A stretch of 64,000 nucleotides of DNA from assembly GCA_015179045.1 (NCBI GenBank), contig WHUZ01000042.1, positions 372,001-436,000 of the forward strand. The letters are read 5' to 3'. The position numbers were made by a program, and so were the translations under genes. The notes beneath the pieces are model-generated. The model made no database searches. It was not told the origin of the DNA and was given only the letters and a program-made list of their open reading frames with translations. Shown here one piece after another: positions 30,000 to 41,194 of this stretch. Source of the stretch: Kalaharituber pfeilii (Eukaryota > Ascomycota > Pezizomycetes > Pezizales > Pezizaceae). How positions within the stretch are numbered: position 1 is the stretch's first letter; each line of letters begins with the position of its first letter.

Positions 30000-30550
30000 G
30001 CTAGATCAAACTTGTAGCTTTCCAGGCCCTCGAGGATGATCTGTCTGCAGTTGTGACTACCATGGCGCACAGTGTCTCGCCAGGTATCCTAATCCTGAAA
30101 GTAGTCCTCTTGGATAGAGGTGCACGTACTCTCAGTGGCCAGTCCTCCACCCAACTAACCAATGGGTCTGCGGGAGAGCTCCAGCTATGCAAAGTCGGTG
30201 CTGCACACTCCGGATATCAGAATAGTACTCCACATTCTGGTGACGCCCAGTTATGCAAATCCATTCTGCCCTGGCTATGCACGCCCAATCCTGCACATTC
30301 CGGTCACTCAACCTAGCCACTCCTGTGACTGCCCACGAGGGGTGACCTGTCTCTCACGCTAGCACTTGCACATTTGGGCCAGTTCGATTGCCTTCTTGGG
30401 AATGGCGCCCAGCCCATTCTATGGGGTATTCTGTTACCTGCTGGAAGGTCTGGGTTCTCTTCCTTAATGATTTTTGTGATCTGTATAGCCGTAATTGAAT
30501 CCTTGGTCACTGGGATGCCCTTAACCACTAGCCTTAGATTCTTACAGTTT
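30000..30550 (-). pseudogene. Possible LINE ORF1 remnant
   Basis: Minus-strand reading at 30,528-30,330 gives LVVKGIPVTKDSITAIQITK and IIKEENPDLPAG. The GIP/GVP strand followed by an EN-rich helix resembles ORF1 (gag-like) proteins of fungal LINEs. Downstream frames are broken. Weak call. Confidence 0.35.
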
Positions 30551-30623
30551 TCTATTCACACTCTGATCAAGTCCTCCTGGCCATACATGGTTGTGATCAT
30601 GTCTGAGCACTCCATTATCCCCC

Positions 30624-30628
<5 letters not shown>

Positions 30629-30666
<38 letters not shown>
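30629..30666 (+). repeat. Long A-run, possibly a poly(A)-only insert
   Basis: AGC plus ~38 A between ATCCCCCC and ATCCCCCC. The duplication is low-complexity, so an insert is only suggested. Confidence 0.5.
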
Positions 30667-30670
<4 letters not shown>

Positions 30671-31055
30671 CCCCGGCCCTCATCTGATGCCTTTTCCAGT
30701 CGATCATTGCATGCTCAAATTGGATGATCGCCTTGACCTTCTCGCAGTTCTATTCCTTCCAGGCTGGAACCATCTTCTTATAGAATGATGTAACAACCAA
30801 TTTCCGCCTCTTTTCTCTCCTGACCAGGAGCCGTTCCCCTCTTCTTTATTCACCTATGCTACCAGTAGTTCCTGATTCTCCTTCTTAGTCCTTTCTACTT
30901 CCCCAGTCTTGCATGCCACCTCCTCTTTATCTACCGGGTCTTCTATAGCTAGTGCCTCCTGATTGACCCATGCAGCCTCGACTCCCAACCCTGCTACTAG
31001 TATACCAGCTTCGGTTAGTCATAGAGCGTTTGGGCGGCTTTTTCCACTTTCTCGC

Positions 31056-31459
31056 TGTGGTGGTAACCACGATACCGATGGAAAGAATACGGCTAAATGC
31101 GGGCCGGAACGCCACTCATCGGTAGGTTATATGATGATGCGTATATATGCTAAGGAAGGGAGCTCATATCTAGCAAGCGAGATGTGGATGTATAGGCTCA
31201 GTTGGAAGGTGGAGGTGGTCTATAAATTGATGTAGATAGGACTGTATGGGCAGACAAGAAAGCAGAGACAGAGAGAGATACGCAGATATGGATAGATCAG
31301 ACAGACCAGACACGCACAGACAAGACAATTGATTACTCTTCTTTTATGATCCTTTCCTTGATATTTGACTATTGAGACCGCCCTTGAGACTTCGTTCCGC
31401 CAGCTCTAGATACCGGTACCCCTGTGCAAGACAGTGGATGCTGTTGAACCTTCATCACA
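31056..31459 (+). mobile_element. Solo LTR-like repeat, copy 2
   Basis: TGTGGTGGTAACCAC...CTTCATCACA as at 9.2 kb. The four bases TCGC lie directly on both sides (31,052-31,055; 31,460-31,463) and could be the target duplication. An extra ~60-bp segment (AGAAAGCAGAGACAGAGAG) is present relative to copy 1. Confidence 0.6.
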
Positions 31460-31797
31460 TCGCGTCCTGTCTTGTTCCCTGCTTCCTTTTTTAAAGTCCT
31501 CCTCTGTCTTTTTCATGGTCTTCTCTCCCTTTCCGGCCTTTTCTGTTCCATTTCCTTCTCCTTGTTCTCCTTCTCTACCTTTGTCTTTACCTTTTCCGCT
31601 CCATCTTTCTCCACCAGAGTGGCTAACCCCATGTGAGCGTGCGCGCTCGTGAGCATGTCTTGCATTCTCTTTACCCTCTCCTACCCCTCTACCTCTCCTT
31701 CCGGTCCCCTTATTTGCCCTCTTGGGCCTCGCCAGCTCGCTGCAACTGAATACCACCTCATCCGCACTCTATAGCCTTCTGCAGCTAAGCACAGCGA
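31460..31797 (-). pseudogene. Possible LINE ORF1 remnant, charged region
   Basis: The minus-strand frame is dominated by Lys/Glu/Gly/Arg (KGKDKGREGEQGEGNG). It resembles the charged linker of LINE ORF1 proteins but has no definite motif. Confidence 0.3.
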
Positions 31798-32155
31798 ACC
31801 TGTTTGAGGTGTGGAGTGCTGAGAGTATCATGTTCAGGTGTGGAGCGCTGGAGCACTAGCGGCCCTAGAGGAAGGAGAATTGCGAGGTGGTATCCTGGTA
31901 GCGCTGGGAGGACCTGGAGCGGAAAGGATGGAGGCACTGGCAGGAGGGTGGAGAAGGCAACTCGGTCGAGGAGTGGTTTGCAAATGTTGATTTGGCTTAT
32001 CCCGCGGAGCCAGAGAGTACGGTGGGTACCTGGAGACATATGCACATAATAGACTGGTTTGTTGCATTCTGACCCTGAACTGGGTCTATGGTTCTCGGTC
32101 GTGGGCTGGCAGCCTTCATGCGGCGTTATGTGAGTTCAAAAGAAAAAGAAAAAGA
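31798..32155 (+). mobile_element. LINE-C, short 3' copy
   Basis: Reading WEDLERKG, NSVEEWFANVDLAY matches the LINE-C C terminus. The UTR ends CTGGCAGCCTTCATGCGGCG, TTATGTGA and an A/AG tail. Outer stem decayed. No duplication found. Confidence 0.7.
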
Positions 32156-34803
32156 AACATCACTTCATTCACAGCCTTCGTCAACTGCGCAGTCAGCCAT
32201 TGATTGATCACCTTACCAGCGATTGATGGTAAGCCCGGAGGTAGCGTACACAGACAGAAGTTCCGGTTTTTTTTTTTTTTTTTTTTATTCACGTAACCCC
32301 GCATACAGGCTGCCAGCCTATGGCAGGGACCCATATACCCGGGCCAGGTTTGAGACAACTAACTACGGAATCTACATACACCCTTGAGCACCCAGTGCCC
32401 TCCGTCCCCCGGTCCCCGGCTACCCCAGATCGAGGCAGGCAAACCAGTACTCGACCGGGTCACCTTCCACGCTTTCTTGCGTCCATCCTTTCTCCTCTAG
32501 GTCCTTCCAGGACTGCCAGGTGACATGTGCCCCATTTTTGTTCTTCCTCTGGGGCCGCTCCAGTTCTGTGCATCTGAACACCACATGCTCAGCACTCCAT
32601 GCCTCACCACATGTACATTGTACCTCCTCGCCACTAACCATCCTTCTCCACATAGCTCCGCCTTTTCCAGTCCGCAGCCATGTGTAATTTGTGAGTGCTC
32701 TCCTGCCCCACTTCACGAATTTGCCCTTCCCAAACCCTGCACGCTCCCTCTCCTCTTTTCTTTTTCGAACTAACTTTTGACGCAGCCCACCCTCAGTGGC
32801 CTGCCCATCATACCTCATGCACTTGGCCCCCTCTTTGGCCAACTCATCCGCCTTCTCATTGCCTTCTATCCCCACGTGGGCCTTGACCCATGCCAGCTTC
32901 ACTGCATCCGCCTTCCTTAGCCTCCGCCGCCTCTCTGCAATCAGCTCTATCACCCGCGCTAGGTCTGCGGTTCTTGCCTTGCCAGTTTTTCCTGCTTTCT
33001 GGACTGCACTGATAGCTGCCTGAGAGTCTGCGAGTAGTAGCACTTTTTCACTGCCATCAACTGCTTCAAGGGCACTCTTCATTCCTGAGACCTCGCCGTC
33101 CCACACAGTTGCTTTTGTCCCTACCCACCGGGACCCTTCTGACTCACCTGCTACCACCTGCCTCCAGCACCATCCGCTACCAACACCGCCTTCCTCACTG
33201 CGGCTGCCATCTGTGAAAATAGCTACCGAGTCACTCTTAGCCTCATTGATGGCCTTTTCCCATTTGACTGGGGTGTCTTCCATGCACAGCTTGAGGTCAA
33301 TGACCTCAATGTCTGCCTGCAGTAGGTGTACATCTCGTCCCCAGGACACTCTCTCCTCCTCGTCGACCTCGAGAGTGCTTGCAATCTTTCCAGCTACTGA
33401 CTCAAATCCATCATTTTTGTCTGTAGCATAACCCAAGCTGAAGTCTCTCCAGTCCCTCCCCCTCTCCCCTTCTCTGTCTGGGTCTGAGGCTACCATTCCA
33501 CTGAAGCTTTCAGGCCACAGGTCCCCCACTCCTGTAGGGTCCCTCACTGATCTCAGTGCATACCTTGCTTGGCCTTGATCGAGGATCGTCGTTACACTCT
33601 CTACTCCGGCAATGGCCTCGACCTTTACTCTCGCTGCCCCTTGAACTGCACCAGTGCATTTGCGGAGTGCTTGATACTGCAACCTCTCAAATTCCTCTCT
33701 CCACTGCTTCTGGCCTCTCCACCCAATTTCGGACCCCCAAAGGGCTACTGCCCTTACCATGCCTGTATAAGCCTTTCTCCATGAGATAGGACTCATACCC
33801 CATTGAGAGTTGCCTAGCCCAGACAGCGCGCCCATGAGTTTTATCGATCCGGCTTTTCCAGTGGAGGTCGAAATCAAGAGTGCTATCGCAAATCACCCCT
33901 AGCCACTTGCACCTCTCAACATCTGCCCTTCTCTTGGCCTTCTTACCCATGACTAGGACCTCCTCCTTTGAGGTCTCCAGTGGTAGATCGTGAGCTTCAG
34001 CAACCTCCCTGACTACTCCTGCAATTCTCTCCCCAATTCTCCTCATATCCTTTCCTCCTTCCCAATCCAGAATGACACAGTTCATATCATCTACAAATGA
34101 GGGCAGCTCCACTTCACAGTCTCTCACTGTTGTAGCTACCTTTGTTTCCATCTCTTCTAGAATTGGTGCCATGTATATGAGGAACACAACTGGGGATAAA
34201 GGCGAGCCCTGCGGCACACCTACATTCGATCTGCCATTGCCCCTCACCTGTCCATCCCATTCCACCTCAAACTCTCGCTCCCGGAAGAAGGTTTCTAACC
34301 AGGGCAACCATTTCTCAGCTTTAGAACCCTGTACTCGGTGCTTGACCATATCCCAACGTGTGTTCCCAAAGCCTCCCTTGACATCCTCCATAATCCACAC
34401 TGCCCCACCGCCACGTGCCAGGGCTCTCTGGCTCTTCACAACTGCCCGAAATAAGGCATCAATTGCAGACCTTCCTCTCACTCCTCCAAACTGCCCATGG
34501 TGGAATAGTCCAGCTTCTTGCAAGTCATCAGCAACCACCTTCTCCATCAGTTTTCCCACACAATTGATGAGTTGAATAGGCCTCCAGCTCTTTGCTTGCG
34601 TAAGATCCCTGCCAGACTTCGGGATCATGATCACCTTGCTGAATTGCCAATCCTTCGGCATCCTGGCTGCAGCCAGCTCAGCAGCCAGCTCCTTCATTAA
34701 CTGCCCTCCTAGCACTGTTTTATTGACCAGCTTGATGAATCTATAGCTGATGCCATCAGGCCCTGGAGCTGAACGGCTCGAGGTGCCTGCAAGTGCCTTG
34801 CAT

Positions 34804-35104
34804 TAGTGAGCGGCACGAGCTAGCTCGAGCTAGCTCGAGCCTGGATTGATTATATACATAATATTGACAAACTAAACTAAACTAAGCTAAATTTTCATCT
34901 TTCTCACTACTATCAGCTAAATTGTGCATTTCGAAGTTGTTGGTAGGTCAGAATGAGCTCCAAGTCTCTAATTTTTACTATATTAGGTATTTACAGTTTA
35001 TGAAACCTTGCAGTGGCTAAGCATTTTAGCGAGCTGTCAAGAAAAACACTAGCATGATCTTGGCTCGTTTGAGCTCGAGCTGGCTTGGCTCGTGCCGCTC
35101 ACTA
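34804..35104. mobile_element. hAT-type MITE, copy 2 (301 bp), inverted
   Basis: Same terminal repeats as the 28-kb copy in opposite orientation. Perfect 8-bp duplication CCTTGCAT (34,796-34,803; 35,105-35,112). Removal rejoins the LINE-C coding sequence just upstream of APGPDGI. Confidence 0.95.
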
Positions 35105-35214
35105 CCTTGCATAGCCTCTCAGTCAGCTTTTTTACATTGGAGGTCCATTCGTCTGTCAGGCTTTGCGGGCCCGAGTTCACTGGTAGGTCCAATGTTGTCA
35201 GTGAAATTGATGCC

Positions 35215-35420
35215 GCCTGTAAATTCGACGCCGCCAGCGAATTCGGCACTACTGGTGAATTCGGCACTGCCGGCGAATTCGACACCGCTCGCGAATTCGA
35301 TGCCGCTGGCGAATTCGATACCGCCGGCAAATTTGAATTTGACATTGCCGGTGAATTTGATACTGCCAGTGAAGTTAATGCCGCTGGCGAGGTTGACACT
35401 GCTGGCGGATCCGACGTCGC
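35215..35420 (-). repeat. 18-bp minisatellite inside LINE-C coding sequence
   Basis: About eleven units near GAYRCYGCYGGCGAATTC (plus strand), encoding a six-residue repeat like NSPAVS on the LINE strand. The array lies between the pre-RT segment and the RT and keeps the frame. The other LINE-C copies here are truncated before this region. Confidence 0.85.
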
Positions 35421-35560
35421 CTGATATTTGAAGTTTCTCTGTACCAGGCCTCTCACCTTCTCCTCGTCTGTCCTCCATATATCACCATTGTCACCTACAA
35501 GGTCACCCATTCTTCCTCTTAACTTCCAAGGGTCCTTTGCTACTCGGATCACATCGCCCC

Positions 35561-36418
35561 GGTTTCATATGACTAAACTCTAGTGGAACCAGAGCAATCT
35601 GTTTTGATTTTTTGTGATTTTTTTTGTGGCTTAATGTATTAACTGTAGAACATTTATGTCACGTGCGGCGGCGGGTGGCGGCGGTGCTGCCTGTCACGGA
35701 TCACGATCGGGTTACCCTGAACTGTTCGGGTTCGAGGAATCTCATTACTTGCCCACCAGCACAGTTTTGGATAATGACAAGTATACTTTTGGATAAGCAG
35801 CGCTTAAGGGTTATGATTACACTGTTTAGATAACAATAATTGTACTGAAGGCACGGCACTTAAGGAATTACGCTTTTTGGACAACATGGATCATGCTGAA
35901 GACACGGCGCTTAAGGAAGCCTTTCTACATCTCTCTGTTTCTGTGTTGCCCTCTCCTGTTTATAAAGACTCCTTTTCCACCCCGTACTCTAGACCCCGCA
36001 AGCAATAAAATATATACTCTCCTGACCATACTTTTTCCTCTATAACTATAAGTCAAACCTTTCAAGTTTCCATTGTGGCTGAACACTCTGGTCGCATAAT
36101 GGGGCAATTTTGCAACAAGGTTTCGCTTCGCTCTCGGTGGCAACAATGGGTTTTCAGTTTTCCCAAATTTCATTCACTTCTTCCGTCAAGTTCCGGCATA
36201 TCTTCCCGCAGGACTCGGAGATCGATTTGCGTCTCATCTGTGCATCTTAGGAGCGGACCGACAAATAATATAGGCGAGCAGCTCTGTTATTTTAAGGGTC
36301 TCTCAGGGCTCGTGTACTGTTTCTGACCTTGAGAGGATGCTGCATGTTCCACAAAAGAGACCTGCCTATATAGCAATGAATTTAGTATCGGAAGCTCCTT
36401 ATTGATGTAAAGCCACAT
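35561..36418. other. No gene recognised
   Basis: Contains repeats of GCGCTTAAGG/GGCACTTAAGG and a TATAAAGACTCC stretch that could belong to an LTR or promoter. Not resolved. Confidence 0.3.
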
Positions 36419-38772
36419 CACAGCATATACATCATCCCTAGATCACCCCTCTCTGCTGAGCTCAACCAAACACTGAAGCTCCTTTCTGCAGTGTCGCTCC
36501 TCTCCGCTACGAGGTATGGTTGGCAGCAGGTCACTGCGGCTGCAGTAGAATTCCAACCGACAGCCCGCAAATATCGAGAACGATTACGATCCGGCTGGCT
36601 CAGAATGCAGAGGAGATTTCCCCAGAAAACTTACTACTGTGCGCTACCCGAAGAAATTAGCTGGTTATTTTAATGCAGCTGTGACAGTTACGCGCAGCGC
36701 CTTTCTGCTTCGCCGTAAGCTCAGTAAACGACAGGTATCAATTCGGCTCATCGGTGTGCCACCAACTGCTGGTTGCGCTTCTGTGGATCCCGGAACTTTG
36801 GAAGTGAATGGGTCTTTTGAAGAATTTCGAGCAGCTAATTTGAAATCAGGGCTACTAAATTCAAAATGTATGGATTACCTTAGTGCCACCTTCACCAAGG
36901 TGTGTAAGTTGCGCGTGTACGTCCATGCCGAGGCAAAGCTCGCCCTATACTACTGCACTCATTCGGAAGTTGTTCCTCATTTTTTTTTTTTTTTTTTTTT
37001 TTTTTTCACGTAACCCCGCTTACAGGCTACCAGCCTATGGCAGGGACCCGTATACCCGGGTCAGGTTAAAGCAGGTACCTATCTACACTATGTACACGCT
37101 TGATACACAACGTACCCTTCGGCCCTTCAGCTAGCCCAGATCGAGGCTGGCGAACCATACCTCGACTGGGTTGCCCTCTACCCCCTCCTGCTTCCACCCC
37201 TAAGTCCTCCCAGCACTGCCAGGTGACCATCTCACCACTCTCCTTCTTTCTCTTGGGCCGCTCCAGCTCACCACACTCGAACACCACATGTTCTGCACTC
37301 CAAGCTGCTCCACAAGAGCACCGCGCCTCCTCTCCACTGATTTTCCTCCTCCACATGGCTCCGCCTTTCCCAGTTCGCAGCCAGGTGTAGTTGGTGAGGG
37401 CCCTTCTGCACCACTTCACGAACTTGCCCTTCCCGAACCCAGCTCGCTCCCTCTCCTCCTTTCTCTTTCGAACTAACTCCTGGCGCACACCGCCCTCAGT
37501 GGCCTGCCCATCGTACCTCATGCATCTGGCCCCCTCCTTGACCCTCTCATTTGCGATCTCATTGCCCTCTATCCCCACATGGGCCTTAACCCATGCAAGC
37601 CTCACAGCTCCGGGATCCCTCAAGTTCCGCCGCCTTTCTGCCACGAGCTCTACCACACGCGCCAGGTCCGCAGTCCTCGCTTTTCCAGTTTTCCCTGCTG
37701 TCTTAACTGCGCTAATTGCTGCCTGAGAGCCTACAAGCAGTAACACTTTCACCCTGCCATCCACTGCCTCGAGAGCCCCTCTCATGCCTGCGACCTCTCC
37801 ATCCCACACCGTCGCGTTAGTGCCAACCCACCGGGACCCTTCTGACTCTCCTGCCACTACCTGCTTCCAGCACCATCCACCTCCAACCCCTCCTTCCTCA
37901 CTGTGGCTGCCATCTGTGAATATGACTACGGAATCACCCTTGGCCTTGCTAATAGCCTTTTCCCACTTGGCTGGAGCATCCTCCTTACCCAGCTTAAGGT
38001 CAGTGACCTCAATTTCTGTTCCAAGTGCTTGAACTTCCTGCCCCCAGGAGACTTTCTCATCTTCATCGACCTCAAGTGTGCTGGCGATCTTACCTGCTAC
38101 TGACTCGAAGCCATCATTCTTCTCTGTGGCATATGCTAGGCTGAAGTCTCTCCAGTCTCTCCCCTTCTCCCCTTCCCGGTCTGGGTCTGCGGTTTCAACC
38201 CCTCTGAAGCTCTCAGGCCATAGATCCCCTACTCCTGTAGGGTCTCTTATTGACCTTACGGCATATCTTGCTTGGCTCTAAGTTGTTCCTCATGGCGGAC
38301 TGCTGGGGATTAGTAAAAATTGTTGTTGGACCTGCAATACATTCCTGAAGTGAGTACAAGTGTCCGTCTTCTTTATAGGTATTCCCTGGTATTGCATATT
38401 GACTTTAGAAGGTGCTTACAAAAATCCCATCCTGAGAATTGTTCGCGATTACCCAACGCAACTGAGGATCCGATATCCTATTTTGTCAAAGGCACTCATG
38501 GGCAGGTGTATATCAACTGGCTGCTCCAAATTCCACAGCTGGAGGAATCAAACCTGACAAGGGAACAGCACGACAAATTTACTAGACGACTTATTCTAGC
38601 TGCTCAAGATACTTTACAATCCATGCGACTTGAGACGGAAGATCTTCTCAACACTTACTGCCAGTTTGCCGATGCAGCGAGTGAATCCTCTGGGCACACG
38701 GAGGAGCTGGACAAGGATGTACTGAGAGAAGGACTAGAAAAGTACATGGCACGTATAGACTCTTGTGCTTGA
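36419..38772 (+). pseudogene. OTT_1508-like deaminase gene disrupted by LINE-C
   Basis: Host coding sequence up to 36,980 carries the zinc/catalytic HAE motif (VYVHAEAKLALYY, 36,918-36,950). After the LINE insertion and target duplication the same frame resumes at 38,294 with the paired cysteines of SKNCCWTCNTFL, then a 59-nt intron (38,350-38,408, GTGAGT...CTTTAG) and a last exon (38,409-38,772) containing FVKGTHGQVYINWLLQIP. HxE followed by CxxC and this downstream block is typical of the OTT_1508-like deaminase domain common in fungal proteins; the substrate is unknown. The 5' exon structure (36,419-36,720) is not resolved. Both active-site halves are intact, so disruption looks recent. 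In the insertion allele the HAE half would run into the poly(T) of the LINE. Confidence 0.75.
36981..38279 (-). mobile_element. LINE-C insertion, 5'-truncated, 1.3 kb
   Basis: A perfect 14-bp duplication AAGTTGTTCCTCAT flanks it (36,967-36,980; 38,280-38,293). Coding from the pre-RNase H region (GEKGRDWRDFSLAYATEKND) through RNase H (WVKAHVGIEGNEIANERVKE) to CSCGAAWSAEHVVFEC. One RNase H acidic site is altered: LLLVGSQAA where LINE-A has LILTDSKHA and the 32-kb LINE-C copy has LLLADSQAA. UTR ends CCCTGCCATAGGCTGGTAGC, CTGTAAGCGGGGTTACGTGA and poly(A). Confidence 0.9.
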
Positions 38773-40164
38773 AAAGCTGTCGGCGGCCATAGCAAAAGTG
38801 AACCACTTCATCTCAGCAGCTTGTGGATAGATGGCGGGTTGAGGGCAAGGCTAGTTAAACGGTGGCATGACGGGGTTCTGGATACAGGCTAAACAGCAGG
38901 ATTGTGGGTTCAGCGGTATATTCATGTAATAGCGCAAGGTTAAGGTGATGAGTAAGTAGTTTTGAAAGTGGAGAGCAGTTGGTAGTGTACTTGCTTTAGA
39001 CTGGGAATCTTTCTTTTCATATTGCCTATCGTAATAAACCTGTGGAGGGAGGATCTGGAGGAATGGTACAGATTACTTTACAGCAGTTGATGAAAGTAGG
39101 GAATGTGGGGCCTACCAAGTTGACTGAACGTACTCGTTCGAATCCCTTCACACAAGCGCACAGAATATAGCTACCATTCTTACTCATCATGGCTCTCTTG
39201 CAGATATCTTTCAACAGTCGATAACCGCACTATGGGCAGGCATGGAGGATATACAGTTGCTTACCTGACCCCCCGACTGTCGTTGGTTGGTTGAGATCGA
39301 AGAGCTTGAACTACAGAAGGTGCAGGCCGCATAGAGTGTTGGGCGAGATATTGGATAGCAGGGAATCAACGTGGAGGAGTGAAACTTGCCGCGACAGCAG
39401 CGGTCGCTGATGTATGCTTCCAAAGCGTGTGTGACCATTCTTCTCGGGTCCACTCAAAGCCACTGCAGCGAAGCTTTTGGTAAAGATTGTATTTGGGCAT
39501 GCTTATTGCTCACCATCCATAGGCTCTTCACAATTGTAATTCAGGCATCTCTTCCATAACTTTGGTTAATGGCAAAACAAGCTCCTTTGGGTGGGGACTC
39601 CAGGCCTGCTTCGCATCTAGGTACCGGTTGCAGAAGAAAGCGACATTTTGGCAAGTGCAAGGCAAGTACAGAATAGAAGAATTGAATCAAAGGTCGTGAG
39701 TACTGTATTAATATATGTACCGGCTGGCGACATATTGAAAGAGGGTTAAGTCAATTGTGTAGGAGTCCTAATAAACATAAAAACCTCAAAATGAAAATTT
39801 CCCAGTTTAGATAGTCAGCCGCACTGATGACCTTACACTCTAACATGGGCCGCACCATGACAGTCTGTCAACTACCACAATATGAAAGACGGCACAGCCT
39901 GTTATACAACATTAGGGACAGCTAAAATAGTCAGAACACTCAAAAATGATTGTCTGGAGACATCCCGAGGGGGAAGGATGAAAAGGTTAGGTAATCAGAT
40001 CGTAGTGTAAGGAAGGTAGCGCGTAGACTCATATTCTAATACTAGAAGATATTTGGATACATGGGAGTACGAGCGGGAAGAGCACTAAATTGCGAGGAGC
40101 AAGTAGTCGGGAGTAATTTGCCACAGCACATTTGACTTTCACATTTAACTTTCCGTACTATTGT
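38773..40164. other. No gene recognised
   Basis: Includes a B-box-like CGTTCGAATCCC at about 39,130 without a supporting cloverleaf. No protein similarity seen. Confidence 0.4.
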
Positions 40165-40644
40165 TATAGCCAGATTTGCAAAGTCAGCAAGCTCGGGAGG
40201 ATATTATCAGGACGAGGTAACTGGTAATGGGACATGGACGCTCTCTCGTGGTGGAAGCTTTCTATAGGCATGATAAGAGTAGTGGCTCTGTGGGGTGTTG
40301 AGATTGCCTGGAACAGCCAGAAGTAATAGACAAAGAAGTTTGAAAATCTGTAGTACCAAACACGCCTCCATGCACCGGGGGCATCAAAGGGCAGGCAAGA
40401 GAAGGTCGAAGATAATGCTGGCATGGAGAGCATGACAACAATCATGGATTAGAGCCAAGCCATCGGTGCTTTGGGATCAGCAGGAGGCCCTACGAGTATG
40501 GGAGATATGTGGCCCGAGAGTTTCAGAGGGGCCGAGGTCACAAATCCAGACAGGGAGCGCGAACGGGCTGGGGGTTTGAGGGCGTTCCTATTGAAAGGAA
40601 CCAAAGGAACTACTAGTAGTGTTTGCCATTGCTCATCTTCTCTA

Positions 40645-40649
<5 letters not shown>
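40165..40649 (+). pseudogene. LINE-C-like fragment
   Basis: SWWKLSIGMIRVVALWGVEI (about 40,250), then MGDMWPESFRGAEVTNPDRE (about 40,500), matching the LINE-C segment between RT and RNase H. Stops and frameshifts throughout. Confidence 0.7.
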
Positions 40650-40678
<29 letters not shown>

Positions 40679-40848
40679 GTCATTACTCGCGTGCCGCCCG
40701 TTGGGCTATGGCGAGATTATGTACATTGCATAAGATAAATGGAGAGAGGTAAGAAAAGAAGATTGCTGAAAGGTAACAAAGGAGATGCTTCTTCGCCCCC
40801 TGTGTGCTCGCCCATCTGAGTATGTCCTCCAGTTTGTCCTCCCCGGTA
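40650..40848 (-). mobile_element. Short LINE-A-type 3' end, 199 bp
   Basis: T-run, GTCATTACTCGCGTGCCGCC, GGGCTATGGCGAGA, then ~120 bp ending in a coding-like EDKLEDILRWAS. A 12-bp duplication TTCTCTATCCTC flanks it (40,638-40,649; 40,849-40,860). Confidence 0.85.
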
Positions 40849-41039
40849 TTCTCTATCCTCGATGCGTTGCTGCGCCCTTTCATATTTCGTCCGAATTAGA
40901 CTCCACTGTCTTCTTGCTCATTTCCACCCTTCCTCCCCAGCCGATCATCTCAGCTTCTTCCTCATCTAGCTCCAAAGCGTTATCCCATGTCATGACCAAT
41001 CCCCACTCAAATAGTTTGCCTAATGTCGCTACTACAGGA

Positions 41040-41186
41040 CTCCAACAGGCCAGGCCGGTATTCTCAGTGGCCTGGACCGGCCTGAATGGTCTGGACCGGC
41101 ACTCACGGCCTGGCCCAGAATTTCACGGTCCAGGCCAGTCCAGGCCTTCTGTTGGCCTGGCCTGGCCTGGCCTGTTGGATTCATTG
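41040..41186. mobile_element. GGCC-rich MITE-like element, 147 bp
   Basis: Ends CTCCAACAGGCCAGGCC / GGCCTGGCCTGTTGGATTCATTG. An 8-bp duplication CTACAGGA flanks it (41,032-41,039; 41,187-41,194). The interior is made of facing GGCCTG words. Confidence 0.8.
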
Positions 41187-41194
41187 CTACAGGA

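Larger units (their letters stand above)
32420..35552 (-). pseudogene. LINE-C reverse transcriptase / RNase H / CCHC
   Basis: Read leftward: DPWKLRGRMGDLVGDNGDIW (35.5 kb), the 6-residue repeat array, [MITE], APGPDGISYR (about 34,770), SWRPIQLINCVGKLMEKVVA (about 34,590), GVPQGSPLSPVVFLIY (about 34,210), FVDD (about 34,090), then a frameshift near 33,780. RNase H follows with FTDGS (about 33,215), AWVKAHVGIEGNEKADELAK (about 32,880) and CTCGEAWSAEHVVFRC (about 32,600). The stop is at 32,420. Two long frames remain open, so decay is recent. FVDD replaces YVDD, an allowed variant. Frameshift plus MITE make it non-functional. Confidence 0.85.
32264..35560 (-). mobile_element. LINE-C, longest copy, split by a hAT MITE
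   Basis: Spans upstream RT sequence to A-run. The 3' UTR (32,264-32,419) ends CCCTGCCATAGGCTGGCAGC, CTGTATGCGGGGTTACGTGA and poly(A). Interrupted at 34,804-35,104 by a MITE and expanded by an 18-bp array at 35,215-35,420. The 5' end is truncated near 35,560, so endonuclease and ORF1 are missing. A target duplication was not identified. Confidence 0.85.

Noticed and set aside
36419..36720. Upstream exons of the disrupted deaminase gene
   Set aside because: Two frames look plausible (RYGWQQVTAAAVEF and RYPKKLAGYFNAAV) but no splice pair could be chosen between them, so no exon model is given.
38960..39145. tRNA-like words: GAGAGCAGTTGGTAG and CGTTCGAATCCC
   Set aside because: The words are ~150 nt apart and the T-stem does not pair; a tRNA with such a long intron is not credible.
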